DNA from: Parietaria judaica
Lineage: Eukaryota; Streptophyta; Magnoliopsida; Rosales; Urticaceae
DNA length: 64,000 nt
Assembly (NCBI GenBank): GCA_954871525.1
Contig: OX940869.1
Coordinates: forward strand, 17,264,001 to 17,328,000
Direction of reading: 5' to 3'
The notes below the pieces were generated by a model, which saw only the letters and a list, made by a program, of their open reading frames with translations, searched no databases and was not told the origin of the DNA. The position numbers and the translations under genes were made by a program. Positions 23,167-33,860 of this stretch are shown here, one piece after another; within the stretch, counting starts at the first letter, position 1; each line of letters opens with the position of its first letter.

Positions 23167-23849
23167 CATTCATTTCTGTAGCCAAACAAATTTAAATCAT
23201 AAAATCAACTAAATCTCCGTCAAAAGAGTCTAGAATATCGAAAAATTGATCAAACAATATAAATTTTTCACTGTCTGAGTTCCCATTAAATCGGAAGGAG
23301 TTGACTGAACGTCTTCACATTCCATGATGGATCCGTTCGATAACAAAACTGTCAAACTGATAAATCGATGACAAAATTCCTGCCAAAAATACTACATTAA
23401 GCCCAAACCACAAGATTGCCAAAATCGTACCACAAATCCGCGCAAAATCCATCACTGAAATGCCCTAACCACCAAATTGCCAAAATCGTAGCCAAAAGCG
23501 ATTCCCAAAATCGTACCCAAACTGTCAAACCCTAATGAAATTGCACTAACCCTAAATAATAGATATCAACTGTATGCAGAATAAGTACCGTCGGAGTCGT
23601 TGAAGGTCGCCGTCGGAGTCAATGAGGGTCGGCGTCGTAGTCGCCGTGGGTCGCCGTCGAAGTAGCTCTGGGTCAGTGGCAAGCCCAGGATGGCGTCGAA
23701 GAAGATGGGTCGGTGGCAAGCTCAGGTCGGCGTCGAAGACGATGGGTTTGAGCTCGAAGACCGTCGTGGTGCTGGGCAAGCTCAGGTCGGCGTCGAAGGC
23801 ACTTTCCTTCTGTCTTGTGTTTAGTCGAGATCAAAGAGAGAGGGGAACG
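23167..23849. other. MULE right interior and subterminal region
   Basis: No convincing gene. 23167-23560 is unique, with repeated words such as GCCAAAATCGTA and CCAAACTGTCAAA. 23580-23800 is GC-richer, with GTCGGAGTCG-type repeats and two copies of GGCAAGCTCAGGTCGGCGTC (about 23716 and 23776). The open frames here (for example 23622-23924) run into the TIR and look accidental. Confidence 0.5.
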
Positions 23850-24053
23850 AAAGGGAGAGGAAGAAGGGGGAGAGATCGGGGGAGAGGAGAGAGAAAAGGT
23901 AAAAAAAAGATGAGTAAAAATTAGTGTAAAAAAAGGGCATTTCTGTAAAAAAATAAGGCAAAAATAAGATTGGGGAATAGATTATCAGATTTATTAAAAT
24001 GGGAGACAAAAGGGGTAGAACTTGATTTTTGGGGGACTTTTTTTCAAGTTTCC
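23850..24053 (-). repeat. Right terminal inverted repeat of the MULE
   Basis: Inverted partner of 12810-13013, ending GACTTTTTTTCAAGTTTCC. It is followed by CTATGTATA, identical to the nine bases before the left TIR. Confidence 0.9.
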
Positions 24054-24062
24054 CTATGTATA

Positions 24063-24902
24063 TATATACAACTTTGTATATATATATAAAATTAATCACT
24101 AGAGTTACTTATGCCCGGATATCTATATATTGGATCAAACCTACCGTTGAAAAGCTAAGAGATAGATGTACAACTTTGAAGTTTTACTTTTTATTATAAA
24201 AGGCCTTTAAGTATCTGAAAATTATCTTGCAACAGATATCTTTGCTACACAATTGTCTAGTGTTATCGATCCCGACTTCGGTATTAGCAACATCCTATGT
24301 TAAAATTTGACTTTGGATACATATACGTATTCATAACTATATATACATATTCGTAAGTACAATTACGTAATTTTGTAAGGATAGTTACCATTTGGTAATT
24401 ACATATACGTATTTGGTAATTACATATACGTATTCGTAACTATAGTTATGTAATTGTAGTTCTGTAATTACAGTTTCGTACTTACAGTAGTTTCGTAATT
24501 ACAGTTACATAACCACATATACATATTCGTAACTGTAATTACGTGATTGTAGTTTCTTCATTGTAGTTTTGTAATTATCGTTACGCAATTGCAGTTTCGT
24601 AATTTCAGTTTCCTAATTACAATTTTTAAACTATTATTTCAATTTCGTATTACATATACCACTACGAATGAGTGTATGTTGTCTTAAGATTTAACAAACC
24701 ACTATAATTTTGTTTTTGCTCTTATTTTTTGGATTTTGTTTTGGGGTAATTATTCTATGTTTTAGGGTATTTTTAGCAATTAATTAGTTATTTTCAATGC
24801 TACATTTAAAGAACAAAATTTTTTATTAATTAAAAAATAATTTTATTTAATACTAATCGCCATTTTAAAAATTTAATTAATAATTAAAAATTAGAAAAAT
24901 AA
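24063..24902. repeat. AT-rich region with degenerate GTAATTAC-type repeats
   Basis: No gene. From about 24300 to 24660 a degenerate repeat of roughly 17-20 bp appears, built from TTCGTAATTACAGTTA and ATATACGTATTCGTAACTAT. The rest (24063-24299 and 24661-24902) is plain AT-rich sequence. Confidence 0.55.
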
Positions 24903-24977
24903 ATAATAAAGGAAGGGTATTTTTGTTAACAATTCAATTAACTGGTAATTTTAATTACTATAAATAGATTTGGACAT
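24903..24977. repeat. Second copy of the dispersed repeat at 12718-12792
   Basis: AAAGGAAGGGTATTTTTGTT, ACAATTCAATTAACTGGTAA and CTATAAATAGATTTGGACAT match the left copy in the same orientation with several substitutions. Its nature is unknown; it may be part of a small element or of a tandem duplication older than the MULE insertion. Confidence 0.6.
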
Positions 24978-25960
24978 TATTTTTTTTTAAATGTTTGATT
25001 AAAATAGGCATTTGGCTCAGTAACCCTAAAGAAAAATCGGTGCCAAAAAAGGAAATTTTAATCCAAAACCGAAAAATTACAAACCTCTGTTAATACTTAA
25101 TAACATGATACATATCATATTTTAAAGCACCAAGCATAAATTTGTGAACACTATATGAATATTAAACTCTTTTTTGTTTTTTCAAAACCAAAATTGCTAA
25201 GACTTTTCGAACTAAACATCAACATATTATATGAACGTAAAAATTTAGAGCACAAATTACATATTGATTGAATTTTACTCTCTTCCTTCCTCCAGACGTC
25301 AATATCGACCCATCGGCTTTATCTTCTCTCGATCCATATCTCGTTGGTACAACATTTCAATCAACAGAGAACATTTCCTTCTGATCTGGATAAATCGATA
25401 TTATTACATTCGAATTCCTTCCCGATACCTCCCAAGAAAAATCCCAATCTTCTAACAACGTATTGATTTCACCCCATAAGTTTGACCTCCACCAAAATCT
25501 CCTAATTGTTCCCCAGAAACTAAAAAAATATTCTTTAATAAAAAGGAATTCAGTTCAGATGATAAAAGTAAAGACTATTTATCTAATATTTTCATCCGAA
25601 CCACAAATTGTTGTTTTCTGAGGGCTTAAGGGTTGGAATTTGGTTTATAAAACTAAGACCTCATAGAATAGTGATGAGTCTTGCTCGGTTGGTTGTTTTC
25701 TCCCAAAATATATGAAGATAATGTCGTTTTTCGACACTTCTATCTCGTGAAAATATATTGAATGATAATTAAATTAAATTTAAAGCAAATTAGTGTTATT
25801 GAGAGTTGAGAGAGTTTGAGAACGACTAGAAAGAAAAACCAAAGTGAATTGCGAAAAAAAAACACGGACGTTTGGCCGAAACCGTAATTGAAACGTTTGG
25901 CCATAGAAAAACTAAGCTTTGGTCGACGAGTACGGCCAAACCCTCATCCTATTATCCATA
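24978..25960. other. AT-rich stretch, nothing recognised
   Basis: About 1 kb without a supported gene on either strand. The open frame at 25264-25455 is short, has no family and no paralogue here. Confidence 0.5.
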
Positions 25961-26110
25961 CTAGTGGACAACACCGCGATTTGAGCGGTGACGATAAATA
26001 TTAATAAAATTTAGGTAAGATTTATAAAATAAATTTAAAAGTTAGAATGTGTGTTGTAAACAAAAGAATTACATGAAAGTCAAATTATTATATTTTTTTA
26101 TTTATTTAAA
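25961..26110 (-). mobile_element. Helitron-like 3' terminus
   Basis: On the minus strand the sequence reads CACCGCTCAAATCGCGGTG, then TTGTCCA, then CTAG followed by T. A short GC-rich hairpin a few bases before CTRR, with a T after it, is the Helitron 3' end signature. The element would extend to higher coordinates; I could not find its 5' TC end, so the right limit given is only nominal. A similar terminus lies at 49411. Confidence 0.45.
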
Positions 26111-26577
26111 TAGTCAATTTGTTAAGATGTTACTTTTCATTATATTGGCTATGTTATGGTATTTTTTATCAAATATATATCAAAGTACTCAAAGTTGTTT
26201 TCTTTAAAATTCTAAAATATTAAATAATGAAGCATGGCGCGAGACTTAAAATTTGAGAATTAAATTCATTTAGAGTTTCACAAAAGATCTGAATAAATTA
26301 AATAGTTAGTAACAAAAATTTATTTATCGAAACAAATCAAATTATAAATACGACTCCAAGAGTCTGGGACAATACATGTTATATAAATCAGAATATTGCT
26401 CACTAACTATCTTTGGTGTTGGTTCAATACCTTAAAATATATGTAACGTAAATTTATGAATAAAAAAAATGAGAAAAATAGGAGTCTAATATTCTTTATA
26501 TTTATTGTGTCATATTCACTAAAGAAAAATAAGATTGTTTTTGTATTCAAATAACGTATAATTGATAATAGTTTAAA
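26111..26577. other. AT-rich, possible Helitron interior
   Basis: No gene seen. AT-rich sequence between the Helitron-like end and the foldback MITE. 26568-26577 is the left target duplication of the MITE. Confidence 0.4.
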
Positions 26578-27037
26578 GGGTTAATGACGGCGAAAATACC
26601 CAAAATTTTGTCAAAGAACCCCTCGTGTACTCAAAGTCTAAAAGTGGTGGCAAAAGTACTCAAAGTCACATTTTGGGGCGTTGACCACTCCATTCTCATA
26701 AGGCAGTTAAGTTACCTGTTAACTCTGGCCACGTGGACAAACGTGAGTTGCTAACATAGCCATTTTTTGCCACGTGGATGAGCCCACATCAGCCTCGTTT
26801 ACGACAAAATAACGGATTAAACCCCTAACTGGGCTCGTCCATGTGGCAAAAAATTGCCATGTCAGCAACCCACGTTTGTCCACGTGGCCAGAGTTGACAG
26901 GTAAGTTACCTGCTTTACGAGAATGGAGTGGTCAACTTCTCAAATGCGACTTTGGGTACTTTTAACATCAGTTTTAAACTTTGGGTACACGAGGGGTTCT
27001 TTGACCAAACATGGGGTATTTTTGCCGTCATTAACCC
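26578..27037. mobile_element. Foldback MITE, Mutator-like (460 bp)
   Basis: Nearly the whole element is one long inverted repeat. It starts GGGTTAATGACGGCGAAAAT and ends with the complement, ATTTTTGCCGTCATTAACCC. Internal arms also pair: CCCCTCGTGTAC with GTACACGAGGGG, and GGCCACGTGGACAAACGTG with CACGTTTGTCCACGTGGCC. ATAGTTTAAA occurs on both flanks (26568-26577 and 27038-27047), a 9-10-bp target duplication fitting a Mutator-superfamily MITE. It has no coding capacity, but a transcript would fold into a long hairpin. Confidence 0.85.
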
Positions 27038-27047
27038 ATAGTTTAAA

Positions 27048-27545
27048 CATTAACTTTACATAATGTCATTTAAACTTATAATTATAACTACTTGTGGAGC
27101 GTATTCAAGTTATGTATATTGAATTTATATTTTCAACGAATCTCTATTATAATAAATCTCATCATATAAATTCAATCAAGAAATAATATCATATAATATA
27201 AAGTTTAAAATAATAATATAAAGTTCAACCAACATATTACTTATAGTTCTACACAATACATACTACGTACGGAACAGCTCAAATAATCTAATTACTCAAT
27301 ATATACAGTAAAAAAACCAACCAATTAATAAGCTAAGTGAGATATATTTTTAATTAAAAAAAAACTACAAAATCTGAAAAATTAGAGATCCTCACAGCTT
27401 GTATGTTTTCCTTTTAAGATATCGTAACCAAATATTATATTATTTCCTTGTATATTTTCTTTTGAAGGGTTTCATATTATTTTTAACAGTGATTCATTTA
27501 AGATTGAGGATGCTCAATATTCTAATGCAAAGTATCTGCATACCA
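27048..27545. other. AT-rich stretch, nothing recognised
   Basis: About 500 bp between the MITE and the truncated LTR. It is low in GC with no supported gene. The open frame at 27399-27602 runs across the LTR junction and is accidental. Confidence 0.5.
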
Positions 27546-29168
27546 ATTATCCTAATCCAACGGTTGATATTAAATCATAACCGATCCAATGGATTAAATT
27601 AATTTTAGGGTTTTTCTCATGTACCAAAACATTTGGTACTTTTGCCGCAATTATGAAAAGACCAAAGTCCATCCATTCGAATGCATATGGTTCCACATTC
27701 CATGGCATAATTCGATTTCTACACATATAATATATATGAAAATATATTATTTACATATTAATATAAATCTATTAATTATTGATTAATTATTAATAATATA
27801 TTAATAATTAAATTCGAATAATTAAATTATATTAATATTCTCTGATCTCAATACCATACATTCAAATGTCATGGTGGCACACTATAATTTTAAATTCGTG
27901 ACATGTGATTTAGTTTCATAGTTTACCGAAATGATCACGAACATAGAAATTCTCTAAATCATAAACCATACGAAGAAATGACTCGGTTCAAAAGCAAAGT
28001 TTCTCAGAATTTAATTTTCAACAACTTTCATGTGGACATAAAATCCAAATTCTACTTTCTTTTGTCAGTTTATTTCGGTTACCAAGATATGGTACTTTTG
28101 CCACGCTACTGGTAAAACTATCTGATGTCTGTCACAAACTTCAGTTTTATGCGTCTTGCCAATTGATCTTAAAAACATTTCAACATATTTTTATCACGTA
28201 CGTATCATCCGTTACGGAGCTATCCTGGGGACCATGGACCCGTATCACTTAAGCTCCAACGAACTGCTATTATAAAACCGAGGCTGCACTCTTTAGTGAT
28301 ACAGTATATATTATTCCCTTAAATACAGCAGGGTGTCCATTGATACAATCAAATTCGGGTTATTGATCTTTCACTTTATGATCCACACACGAGCAGGCGG
28401 TTGCTACAGTTATGCCCCTCATTAGCATTTTCATCCTTGACTCAGTCAGTAATATTATGAGTAACCCACTTATAGTTTCGATTCATAAGTTGCACATGGG
28501 TACTTCTCACCACCGACAATCAAGGGAATCATCATGACTCTGAAGAGAGTTTTGTGATGCCTATGTCTGTGACCAAGCTACGCTTACTGCTGACTATCAT
28601 GTTCCCAAAATAATAGTGTTGGGAACAACGGTAATATATTGTGTTCTTTAACGGTTAAATCAAAGAACAATCAAGCCAGCAGCACGGACTCAAGATCACT
28701 CCGGACTTAGGTCGAATATCCGTTTGATCATCTACTAGTGACTCAACTCCAAGTTATCAGTGACGGTGTTCTATGATAACTTCCGGAGTTTAAGTCAGGT
28801 CCAGTCCAATATGAAGACACTTCATACTTAATGCACTTATAGTGAGTGTGACACACATAAAATCCAGAATAGGATTGTCACGTAGTCACATTAATGACCT
28901 TATACGATTAATGGGCTCCCACCCAGTTAATCAGGTCACTGACATTTTAAGTTCATTAATTATGATTATTAATTCTTCCTCACATTGACTCTGTTGTGAT
29001 AATAATAACATAATTGCATTCTTTCTGAACTAAGGATCAAACATTCTATTTTACTCTACTAGAAACTATAATAAGATTATCATAATAAGCATCATCTTTA
29101 TTCAACTACTTGTCATAATCTTTTACAAATGGATAAAATATCTTGTTTAAGGACACACATGTCCAACA
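27546..29168 (-). repeat. Truncated LTR of the Copia family
   Basis: Begins abruptly at a point equal to about 1190 in the first LTR (TATCCTAATCCAACGGTTGA) and runs to the LTR end ATGTCCAACA. The conserved block around CGTACGTATCATCCGTTACG is present near 28197. The open frame kept in other copies is broken here by small indels. Confidence 0.85.
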
Positions 29169-29867
29169 TTATCATCCATATTTTTTAAATTATGAATTCA
29201 AAAAATAAGAAAATGTTATTTACCAAAAATAACATCCATATTTTAACTAATTAATCAAACATAATTAATTTAATTCATAAATATTAATACAAAAATAAAA
29301 TTAATTAATTTAATTTATAATTATTAATTAATTAGAAATTAGACCCATTGCATAAATTAAGCACGTGGGCTAACCGGGCTTAAGCCCGGGCCCACGGATT
29401 CCCCACGGGCTAGGCCACGAAGGGCCTTGAACGCTTCCAGGCAGCGTCTCCTTGGCACGGGCCCGCAGGCCAGCGTCGCTGCAAGGAACAACGCGCTGGG
29501 CTGGGCCACGCTTCACGCGGAGTGCCCATGCACTGGACCTTGGCAACGTGCCCTGGGCGCGCGCTCGTGCGCTGGCTGAATGGCCTGGGCTCAGGCATGC
29601 CCGTGGCCTGGGCCTGACCGAAGTACCCGGGGCTATGCAGCCCCATTTCGTGACCCCCACGGGTTGGGCTGCCTAGTGCAGCCCGGCCTAATACCCGATC
29701 CGAAAAATTCGTGTCAGGTAATTACCCTATATTAAATTAATTTTAAAATATCTAGAAATTAAATTTCAATTTTAAAATCAATTTATTCATCAAATAATTC
29801 GTTCATTTTTAAAACCGTAAATAAATTACGTAATTATTTATCCTTGAACCATGGTTCTGATACCGAT
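29169..29867 (-). other. Remnant leader with GC island and primer binding site
   Basis: AT-rich leader with the AACATCCATATTTTAA motif, then a GC-rich island at about 29365-29690, then a primer-binding-site sequence (minus strand CGGTATCAGAACC, 29865-29853; first T changed to C and a G to A compared with the first element). The island keeps the edge motif GGCTTAAGCCCGGGCCCAC but has a different centre. Open frames inside it are composition artefacts. Confidence 0.75.
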
Positions 29868-32553
29868 TGTTGGGAAGTTCATTACGTTTCCCTATAATAT
29901 TATCACGATTTATGCATTCAAGCCGTCCGAGTAACATTTAAAAAATATTTAAAGCGGAAAAACTTGTTACCCGTTCAACGATTTGAACATCGTATAATAA
30001 CCAATATCAAGATCTGTTAAATTATTACTTATTTAACTTTTCATAAATTCATTATTAATAATCTACTCTATAGGAAATAAATAAACTGTAAATAAAGGTT
30101 TGCATTTATAGACCCAATGCATAAGGCCGTTCCTCAGGTGATGACGATTCCGGCTACGCGTTCTCAACTGGGCAGGGCTTCGCTGATGCTGAGGGAAACT
30201 CCCGTGATCTTCCGGGATATTCTCCTGGACTCCTCGTACCGAAGCGTGGGCTTCGCCGGCAGGACTCTGTCGCAACAAACTTTAACTGATGGTTCTTTTA
30301 AAGCTTTCGGAGAACAACGTTTCACTAAGCCGAACCAGAAAAGAGAGATCAGAGGTTAAGAAATTCGCAGACTCTAGAGAGAGAGTGAGATCGAATTCTT
30401 GCTCTGGGAGGTGTGTGAAATGTGTAGAATGAGCCTTGTATTTATAAACTAATGGAGAAGCCAATAAGGGAAGCTTTTATGCATGAATTTCGAATTCTAT
30501 AATGGGCATATATAATTAATCACTCCAGTCCAATGGCTAAGATTGAATCACCAATGATCCAATGGTTACGATTAATTAGGGATTTAACCAAATAAGGAAA
30601 CCATGAATAAATCAATTATCCAATCACTTCCTTATATAAGAGAATTCGAATTCCCTATGCATGTGTATGGAAATTTCAAAATCAACAAGCTTAATCCAAT
30701 GGTTGGAATTAATTCCATAACCAATCTAATGGACCATGTTGATTTAGTATAAAGCCAACTCTCCATCTTGATTACCAAGTAACAGAATTCGACCTCCATC
30801 ATATTAAACTCAAATTTTGCATTTCAATATATACCATTAAATAATTTCCAATCCAATGGTTAAGATTAAATCTTAAACTAATCCAATGTATATAATTAAT
30901 TAACCATATTCGAAATCCATGCTTGGTCACCAAGTCATTTTCGAATTTGAAACTTCACCGATCTAATGAACCAAATTAATTTCAAGGTTTTCCATTTATA
31001 CCTAAACATATGTCCTTATGCTGCATATTTGGAAAGTCTAAATCCAAGCAAATTCGTGTAAGCCCAACTTACACATTTACTTGTGCCGCATTATTTCTAC
31101 ACATTCATAATTATACCAAATATATATTTTTTATTTAAATAACATAAATCTATTAATTATTAATAAGAATATTAATAATTAAATCCAAATAATTAAATTA
31201 TATTATTAACCTCTGATCTCAATGTCACACATTAAATATCGTGGTGCAACACCACCATTTAAGTTTTTGACATGTGATTAAATTTCACATATTTACGAAA
31301 ACGACCGTAAACTTGGAAATTCTCTAAATCACAAACCGTACGTCGAAACGACTTGGTTCTAAAAGCAAAGTCTCTTAGAATTAATTTCCAACAACTTTAC
31401 AGTTGATGAAAATCCTAAATTCAACTTTCTTTTATCAATTAAATTTCCAGCACCAAACTTTGGTACTTTTGCCACGTCAAAAATAAAACTTCCAAGGTCT
31501 GACACAGACTCTAGTTTTATGAATCCTGATAAATGATAAAACATACCAAATGCTTAAATCACGTACGTATCATCCGTTCCGGAGCTATACTGGGGACCAT
31601 GGACCCGTATCATTAAAGCTCCAACGAATAGCTAGTGGTTCGTTAAACCTCAATGTTATTCCACTATAAACCCGAGACTGCACTATTTAGTGATACAATA
31701 TATATTATTCCCTTTATAGAAAGGTGTCCATTGATACAATCAAATTCGGGTTATTGATCTTTCACTTGATGATCCACAAACGAGCAGGCTGTTTGTACCG
31801 TTTTGCCTCTCATTGCATTTTCATCCTCAACTCAGTTAGTAATATTCCGAGTAATCCACTTACGGTTTCGATTCATAAGTTGCACACGGGTACCTCTCAC
31901 TTCTCATCACTAACAATCAAGGGAATCATCTTTACTCTGAAGAGAACTATGTGATGTCCGTGTCTATGACCAAGCTACCCTTATCTGTTGACTATCATGT
32001 TCCCAAAATAGCAGCATTGGGAACGACAGTAAAATGTGTTTTTTAACAATTAAATCAAAGAACAATCAAGTCAACAGTCCAGGCTCGAGGTCACTCAGGA
32101 CTTAGATCGAATATCCATTTGATCATCTACTAGTGACTCAACTCCAAGTTGTTAGTGACAGTCTTATATAACAACTTCCAGAGTTTACGTTAGGTCCAGT
32201 TCAGTATGAAGCCGCTTCATACTTAATGCACTTTTAGTGAGTGTGACACACACACTTAATCTAGAATATGATTATCACTTAGTCACATTAATGACCTTAT
32301 ACGATTAATGGGTTCCCACACAGTTAATCAGGTCACGGACATTTTAAGTTCATTTATTATGATTATTAATTCTTCCTCACATTTACTCGGTTGTGATAAT
32401 AATAACATAATTTCATTCAACGACATCACATAATAAGTAACGTCTTTTATTCAACGACTTTGGTAAAAAATCTTTTACAATTTGGGAAATGATTGAGCCG
32501 GAAGAACAAAGCAAATGTCAATATTGAACATGTTTAAGGACACATGTCCAACA
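29868..32553 (-). repeat. Complete LTR of the Copia family (2686 bp)
   Basis: TGTTGGGAAG at the start and ACATGTCCAACA at the end. It is full length but diverged. Near its right end (about 32490-32530) the normal GGATAAAATATCTTG segment is replaced by words matching the adjacent Gypsy sequence (ATTGAGCCGGAAGAAC, AAGCAAATGTC). Confidence 0.85.
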
Positions 32554-33860
32554 AAGCAAATGTCGAGGCCAATGTATTGAGCCAGAAGAACCATGGTTTG
32601 GTTGCTTCTATGACATTGGAACCATGGAAAAAGTCGGTTACCATCATAGCAGTTCCATCAATGGTACTTCAAGTCAGACAAAGTCAGTGGAATGATGAAA
32701 TATTACTAGAGATATGGAATCGATTACAAGTTGGAGAAAAACTTGATGAAAGCAATTTGGGTGTCGATGGATTTTATTGTACAATAAAAGGATTACGGTA
32801 GCTGATGATGCTACATTACGAAGTTCCATCTACAAGAAGCTCATCGTTCCAAGTTTTCTACTCACCAAGGGAGTATGAAAATGTACCAAGATCTGAAGAG
32901 GCAATATTATTGGTACAGAATGAAATCGGATGTGGTGATGTTCGTGAAGAGATGTCTAGTTTGCCAAATGATCAAAGCACAGCCTAAGAGACTCGGTGGG
33001 GAGTTCAGGCCACTCGTAATACCTGAGTCGAAATGGGACTGCATCACTATGGACTTCGTTTCGGGACTTTCCCGGTCTCGAGGTGGATATGATGTAGTGT
33101 GGGTGATCATTGATAGATTGATAAAATCAACCCATTTAATAGTTGTTCAGACATATTACAAAGTCCCAAAACCTTGTAATTTGTATGTGATAAAATAGTG
33201 AAACTTCATGGAGTTCCCATTTTAATAGTTTCTGACCGAGACCCGCGCTTCTCCTTAATGTTTTGGAGAGGATTTCCAAAAAAAAAAAAAGATGGGAACT
33301 GAATTACATTTGAGCATAGCTTTTCAATCTCAGACTTATGACCAATTAGAGCAAGTAAATCAGAACTTAGAAGACATGTTTCGGGAGTGCGTCTTGGATT
33401 TTGGAGGTAAATGAAAAGTACAACTACCATTCGTAGAGTTTGCTTACAACAATAACTCTCAGGCTAATGTCAGAGTGGCACCGTATGAGGCCTTGTATGG
33501 TCGACCTTGTCGTTCGCCTCTTTGTTGGACGAGTATGAAGATCGTATTACTCTCGGTCCTTTATATCTCAGAGATACAATGAAAGCAATTAAAATTATTC
33601 GGGAAAGACTCGAGACAACTCAAAGTCGCCAGGAGATTTATGTGGATAAAATGCGAAGGCCATTGGAATTTATGGTTGGTGACAATGTAATTATGAAGGT
33701 GACACCCATGCGTGGTGTTTCCCGCCTCGAAATAAAAGGAAAGTTGGCTTCTTGATACACCGGTCCGTTAGAGATAGTTGAAAGAGTTGGGCTACTCGCC
33801 TACAGGCTTGATCTACCTCCGCAATCATCATTTTCCGATCCCGAAATTAATTGAGGGGTT
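32554..33860 (+). pseudogene. Chromovirus-type Gypsy pol remnant, mainly integrase
   Basis: Starts within the conserved end of RNase H (KANVEANVLSQK, compare the family's KANVVADALSRK). It then has the integrase zinc finger (STHQGSMKMYQDLK and CLVCQ, frame at 32875), the core with WDCITMDFVSGL and VSDRDPRF, the EQVNQNLEDMF block, and the C-terminal region (RPLEFMVGDNVIMKV, YTGPLEIVERVG, AYRLDLPP). Many frameshifts and stops lie between these blocks, with an A run at 33276-33289. Gag, protease and RT are absent; the Copia LTR abuts the left end. Fit to the Del/Tekay-like group is by motif memory only. Confidence 0.8.

Larger units (their letters stand above)
12810..24053 (+). mobile_element. 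Mutator-like element (KI-MULE type) carrying Ulp1 gene and satellite array
   Basis: Terminal inverted repeats of about 200 bp (12810-13013 and 23850-24053) begin GGGAAACTTGAAAAAAAGTC. The flanks are the 9-bp duplication CTATGTATA at 12801-12809 and 24054-24062; a one-base ambiguity at the right end would instead give 8 bp. Long TIRs with a 9-bp duplication identify the Mutator superfamily. Inside are a DUF1985/Ulp1 peptidase pseudogene (13560-16198) and a satellite array (16291-23166). I found no MURA transposase, so the element must have been mobilised in trans. Plant MULEs that carry Ulp1-like genes (Kaonashi type) are known; the large satellite payload is the unusual part. Confidence 0.88.
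27546..32553 (-). mobile_element. Deletion derivative of the 2.7-kb-LTR Copia family
   Basis: It has the same layout and strand as the element at 92-10497 but consists of a truncated left LTR (27546-29168), about 700 bp of leader (29169-29867) and a complete right LTR (29868-32553). All of pol and the polypurine tract are missing; the left LTR is joined directly to leader sequence corresponding to about 7060 of the first element. Divergence from the first element is clearly higher, so this copy is older or belongs to another subfamily. Confidence 0.85.
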
